Positions 54,231 through 57,606 of a DNA stretch of 57,606 nucleotides are shown one piece after another. The notes under the pieces are model-generated. The model saw only the letters and a list, made by a program, of their open reading frames with translations. It did no database searches and was not told where the DNA came from. Numbering within the stretch: the first letter of the stretch is position 1; each line of letters opens with the position of its first letter. Origin of the DNA: Chara braunii (lineage: Eukaryota > Streptophyta > Charophyceae > Charales > Characeae); the NCBI GenBank assembly GCA_003427395.1, contig BFEA01000637.1:160702-218307 (forward strand), in the 5' to 3' direction. Position numbers and translations under genes: made by a program.

Positions 54231-56190
54231 GTGAGTCCTCTCTTTTCTTCTTTCGAGGACCTCGCTGCCCGGCTAGTTCCACCGCTGGGCCACTTTGTTC
54301 AAGGACGAGTACCCATCACTTCAGCGGTTTCCTCTCCGTCCGTTTGCAGTTCGACTTCGACGCTTTCGACTTCTTCAAGGGATTCAGCGTGCAAGTTCAA
54401 CATGGAGGACTTGAACCCGTTCATGCCCGAGGATTTCATTTTGCCTCTCCCTACGAGCTGCTCACCGGGACCGCATCGCGCCACAAGTTGCGCCCATTCA
54501 CACGTGTACTCATCCTTCTATGCACCACCAACTTCGCCGACGGATGACGGAGTCGCGGTGGCCGACCTTCTTGATTGTTTTATGAAGGTCGGGCGAGTTC
54601 GCACGCAGCGGCACGATCACAGCTACGCACCGCTCCTTCCAGTCCACGTCCCTTTACGGCAAGCGTCCTGCAGCGCTTCGCCGGTTCGCGGAGCAACTCG
54701 CGATCTGAGCAGCCAGCTGTTCATGGAACACGCTGTCCTTGGCACACAAGTTCGGAGGCGGTTTCACCTTGCGTCGGTCATGCACCGACGTATTCATAGG
54801 AGGCCTTGACTTCCTAGCGCAGATCACACGGTCAACTTCCACCAGCGGACGATTACCATTCACAACGCCTTTGGCGTGGAAGTCCCATGTTCTTTTCCTC
54901 CTCCGCACCCTCCGACCTGTTGCCAAGTTGTTTCGGCCACATTTTTTCGGGGCCATTTGTGCTTTTCCACAGCTGAGGAACTCGACCTCCACCTTTGTTC
55001 CACTTGTCATGGTGACCAACTTCTCACCTATGGATACGTTTTCGGATCCTCGAGTGCCCCGGTTACTCGACGAGTTGGTGGACGTCCCTTGTCATGGTGA
55101 CCGACTCTTCACCGATGGATCCGTTTTCGGATCTTGAATGCCTCGGTTACTCGACATGTTTCTCGTTTCACCCCGTCACAGCAACCAACTTTCATCTACG
55201 GATCCATTTTCGGATCTTACAAACATCGGTTCCTCGACGAGGTTCTTGTTTCATTTTGTTGCAGCAACCGAGTCTTCACCTGCGGATTCATTTACGGGTC
55301 TTGCGGGCCTTGGTTAGTCAACAAGTTTTGGTACGTTGATATTTCGGCCACGATTCTCCGAGCCACTCATGCTTACAAGTGGACCAAGGGAATCAGCCAT
55401 TTGGATCGCTTCTTTCGTCACGAAGACCGACTGTTCACCACGGCTGCGTTTTCAACGAATTGGGGACCAGTCTGACTTCTTCCCGTTCACAGTCCGGGAA
55501 AGTCAAACCATTTTGCGGATGCTCTCGTACGGCATCCGGACCATTGTACCGCGACCTACTCGACTTTCGAGGTTGACGATGACTCGCAGGACAGCTTCAT
55601 CCGCGGCTACCAAGTTGACCCCGAGTTTTGCGACAAATACGCAAACTGCTCCTCTCACAATCCGGCGCCATCGCATTATTGGATCCAAGAGGGCTATTTG
55701 CTAGTCCGCTCGCGCGGGAAGGATCTTCTTTCGTGTGCCACGTGATCCACACTTGCTTATGCAACTTCTTGGCGAGTTTCGTTCCCCCCTCCGGACACTT
55801 TGTCACTGTGGTAGATCGACCCACCAAGTTTGCCACATTGCTGCCTTGCCGCCATCATGCCAAGGCACCGGAGTTAACCAAGGTTCTTGATGCTGGTTGG
55901 ATTCGTCCCAAGGGTTACCCCAAGGAGATCGTTTGTGACCGCGGCACTTGGTTCATGTCCGATTTTTCGGGGGGCGTTGGCGCTCCTCAAACGATATGGC
56001 TCATCTCATTAGCAACATGAAGTTGACCGTTGCTCGACCCGTGCGGAACTTCAGGTCACAGCCCCCGATGTTCCCACACCTTACGAACGCAAGTTACAAG
56101 GCAAGTCGGTATCTTCGGCTCCACGCCATACTCGCGTCCAGGTTCCACCATCGGACCATCAGCTTCCCCTCGACCCGGCTTGACTTCATA
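54231..56190 (+). pseudogene. Element C pol remnant, RT deleted
   Basis: Recognisable pieces: linker LVPPLGHFVQG...DLNPFMPEDF and APPTSPTDDGVAVADLL (matching D1 and D2); a mutated protease site (GATRDLSS); the post-protease strand FPPPHPPTCCQVV; a segment expanded into four tandem copies at 55008-55340; then RNase H tail and linker (HFADAL region near 55510, out of frame); SHYWIQEGYLLVRSRGKDLL; an integrase core fragment (VDRPTKFATLLPC, GWIRPKGYPKEIVCDRG); and the C-terminal tail. No RT palm (YLDD) is found. Many frameshifts. Confidence 0.75.
55008..55340 (+). repeat. 84-85 bp tandem repeat, four copies, in C pol
   Basis: Units start at about 55008, 55093, 55177 and 55260, each with a TGACCAAC/GCAACCAAC word, GGATCCGTTTTCGGATCT and CGGTTACTCGACGAG. 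The first unit corresponds to the single segment SPTDLSSDPRVVRLLDE of D2 pol, so a 28-codon coding segment was amplified and then diverged. Confidence 0.85.
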
Positions 56191-56202
56191 AGGAAGGGGG
56201 GG
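56190..56202 (+). promoter_or_regulatory. Polypurine tract of element C
   Basis: AAGGAAGGGGGGG directly before the LTR start TGTTACATG. Same position and composition as in D2. Confidence 0.85.
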
Positions 56203-57434
56203 TGTTACATGCTGCACGTGCACACGGGCCCCATTTCAGGGGCCCGACGGTTGCTAAGGGGCCCCCAGGCCGCGCGCCCTTTTGACGCGCACCGTGGAGG
56301 CCCACGACGGCCCCTAAGGGCAGGATTTGATTTACGACAGCATTCAGTTATTTATTTATTTGCTAGCTGCCTTATTTTTGTCTGTTCAGGCATCGTTTCG
56401 GACTTGCAGTCCCCAAGGCTGCGCCTTGGGCTGGGTACACCAGGAGGAAGGGCCCTTTGAGGCCAGGTTCGTGCTCGTCCAGTTATGGACGTCCCTGCTG
56501 CATCTGCAGGCAGGGTCTAGACGTCCGGTGGGGACCCAGACCCAGTAGGCCACGTTTTCGGCCTAGGACCAAAGGCACACGGAGGCAGACCGACAAGGCC
56601 TAGCACTACTTATAGCTGGGCCAGGCCAGGACAGACAGGAGAGTTGGAGTAGCCCACTTCTTTGGGCGACACGCTGCTGAACCAGCGCTACAGCGCTACC
56701 GCGATATGCTGGGGTAGAGGTAGAGGTGTAGGCAGGCAGAGGGGTGGAGGCCATACCTGCGCCGGCGGTACTTACCTGGGCGCCATAGTCGTGCTCCACG
56801 CCGGCGACCTGCACAGGACCACGACGGCAATTGGTACATGGCAGCAGTTACCTGCAGGTGAGACAGTGAGGAGGACGACACTTTCTTCTTCTTCGTCTCG
56901 CCCTCCATCTCTTCTCCTTCCTTTCTCCTCCTCCTTCCTCTTCTTCTTCTTCTTCTTCTTCTTCTTCTTTCAGAGAGAGAGAGAGAGAGAGGTTACAGGC
57001 AGAGGTTACATCAGGCATTGGCCCAGGATCTGATTCGACATTTTGTGGCAGACATTGATTGGACATTCGGCAGGGAGGCTATTTCTGGACTTCGCTATCG
57101 CGATCTTGGTCGTCTTCTTCACCTCCATCTTCATCCTGGGTCTCCCCCATCTCTCATCCGTGGTATCTTCCCCATGTGTGTGTACGAGGAGGGACCTTTT
57201 TTCCATGCATGTGGTCCCTCCTCTTCCTCTCACGTGTGATGTATGATGGGAGGTCGCGTCAGTATCTGATCGGTCAGGACATATCTTTGAGTCTTCCGTT
57301 GCGCTACTTTGTGCTATTTTCTAGAGGTACATTGCTGGTTAATGCTTTGCTGACACTGCATTGTCCATTCGACTCCTTTTCATCATTTAGCGGATCCTTG
57401 GCTCCATATACATTGCTCGACCGAGCATGTATCA
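56203..57434 (+). mobile_element. 3' LTR of element C
   Basis: 1232 bp, TGTTACATG to CATGTATCA. It carries the same internal landmarks as the 5' LTR (TATA-like ACTTATAG near 56608, antisense GTAAGT module at 56770-56790, TTC repeat ending TTTCAG at about 56972). It is followed without gap by B2 leader sequence. Confidence 0.9.
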
Positions 57435-57606
57435 CGTCTCTCCCTTCACCTCCTCGACTTCACTTCTGTCTTTGGTATCTCCCCCTGTCCTCTCTTTCAC
57501 CTTTCTCCGTTACTCTGTGGTCGAGCTCCGCGGCTATGGCCGCCTCCTTCCTCTTCGTTGGACTGCACAGCGGTCTTCACAGGTACGTGACAACCAAACT
57601 TGTATC
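57435..57606 (-). other. B2 leader continued beyond element C
   Basis: Matches the B1 leader (about 12420-12560) in reverse complement, including GAGCTCCGCGGCTATGGCCGCC. This shows that C sits inside B2 rather than beside it. It also carries an ATGGC start-like word at about 57535 and CACAG|GTACGTG, a donor-like site, near 57582. Confidence 0.75.

Larger units (their letters stand above)
42462..57434 (+). mobile_element. Ty3/gypsy-derived element C, nested in B2
   Basis: 5' LTR 42462-43643, PBS 43646, AT-rich leader split by element A, gag remnant from 53522, heavily deleted pol, PPT 56190-56202, 3' LTR 56203-57434. Its own length is about 7.1 kb without element A. Related to the D family by LTR ends, leader and gag, but most RT is missing, so it could only move with enzymes supplied by another element. 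Confidence 0.85.
34892..57606 (-). mobile_element. Ty3/gypsy element B2, extending past the window
   Basis: Minus-strand family-B element: 3' LTR 34892-35815, pol 35854-39391, gag 39560-41576, leader 41577-42389. It is interrupted by element C (42462-57434), after which the leader continues at 57435 with sequence matching the B1 leader in reverse (GAGCTCCGCGGCTATGGCCGCC corresponds to about 12435-12460). The 5' LTR lies beyond the window. Confidence 0.85.

Overview
The window is eukaryotic nuclear DNA dominated by plant-type LTR retrotransposons. Their primer-binding sites resemble the complement of the plant initiator tRNA-Met 3' end (TGGTATCAGAGC and close variants). Their pol genes are Ty3/gypsy-like, in the order protease, reverse transcriptase (RT), RNase H, integrase (IN), then a C-terminal chromodomain-like region, as in chromoviruses. 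A LINE with a DUF4283/CCHC-type ORF1 is also present. One probable host exon, with a kelch repeat and consensus splice sites, is visible. The source is a streptophyte (green plant or charophyte alga) with a TE-rich genome. A Chara-like alga would fit, but I cannot verify the species.

Layout. 1-792: simple repeats and the 5' LTR of a minus-strand element F, cut by the window edge. 793-~7040: minus-strand element D1, truncated inside RNase H by F, with a decayed gag-pol, an AT-rich leader and a 5' LTR. ~7040-11100: LTR-like fragments and intron-like DNA around the kelch exon at 9080-9235. ~11100-19751: plus-strand element B1, with LTRs, a leader with a GTTGACC array, broken gag and PR-RT, and a long open IN-chromodomain ORF. 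20037-20974: 5' LTR and PBS of a third family-B copy, B3. 20975-34795: a rearranged block. It holds the C-terminal part of a LINE endonuclease (minus), element D2 from integrase back to gag (minus), the 5' half of the LINE (plus) carrying a solo LTR, then the D2 integrase C-terminal half and its 3' LTR (plus). Inverting 21918-~32591 would rejoin both broken genes in frame.

34892-57606 is a set of nested insertions. Minus-strand element B2 (3' LTR 34892-35815, gag ending at 41576, leader continuing at 57435) contains plus-strand element C (LTRs 42462-43643 and 56203-57434). C's leader in turn contains minus-strand element A (LTRs 44897-45914 and 51790-52787).

Almost every coding region is broken by nonsense codons, frameshifts or deletions, so no element in the window looks autonomous. 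The most interesting signals are regulatory or structural: the 10.7 kb inversion; arrays of ACGTCA-type motifs next to gag in four elements; TTGAC arrays in family-B leaders; and an antisense ATGGC...CAG|GTAAGT module shared by LTRs of different families. Several gaps and single Ns are present, two of them flanked by exact duplications that look like assembly artefacts.
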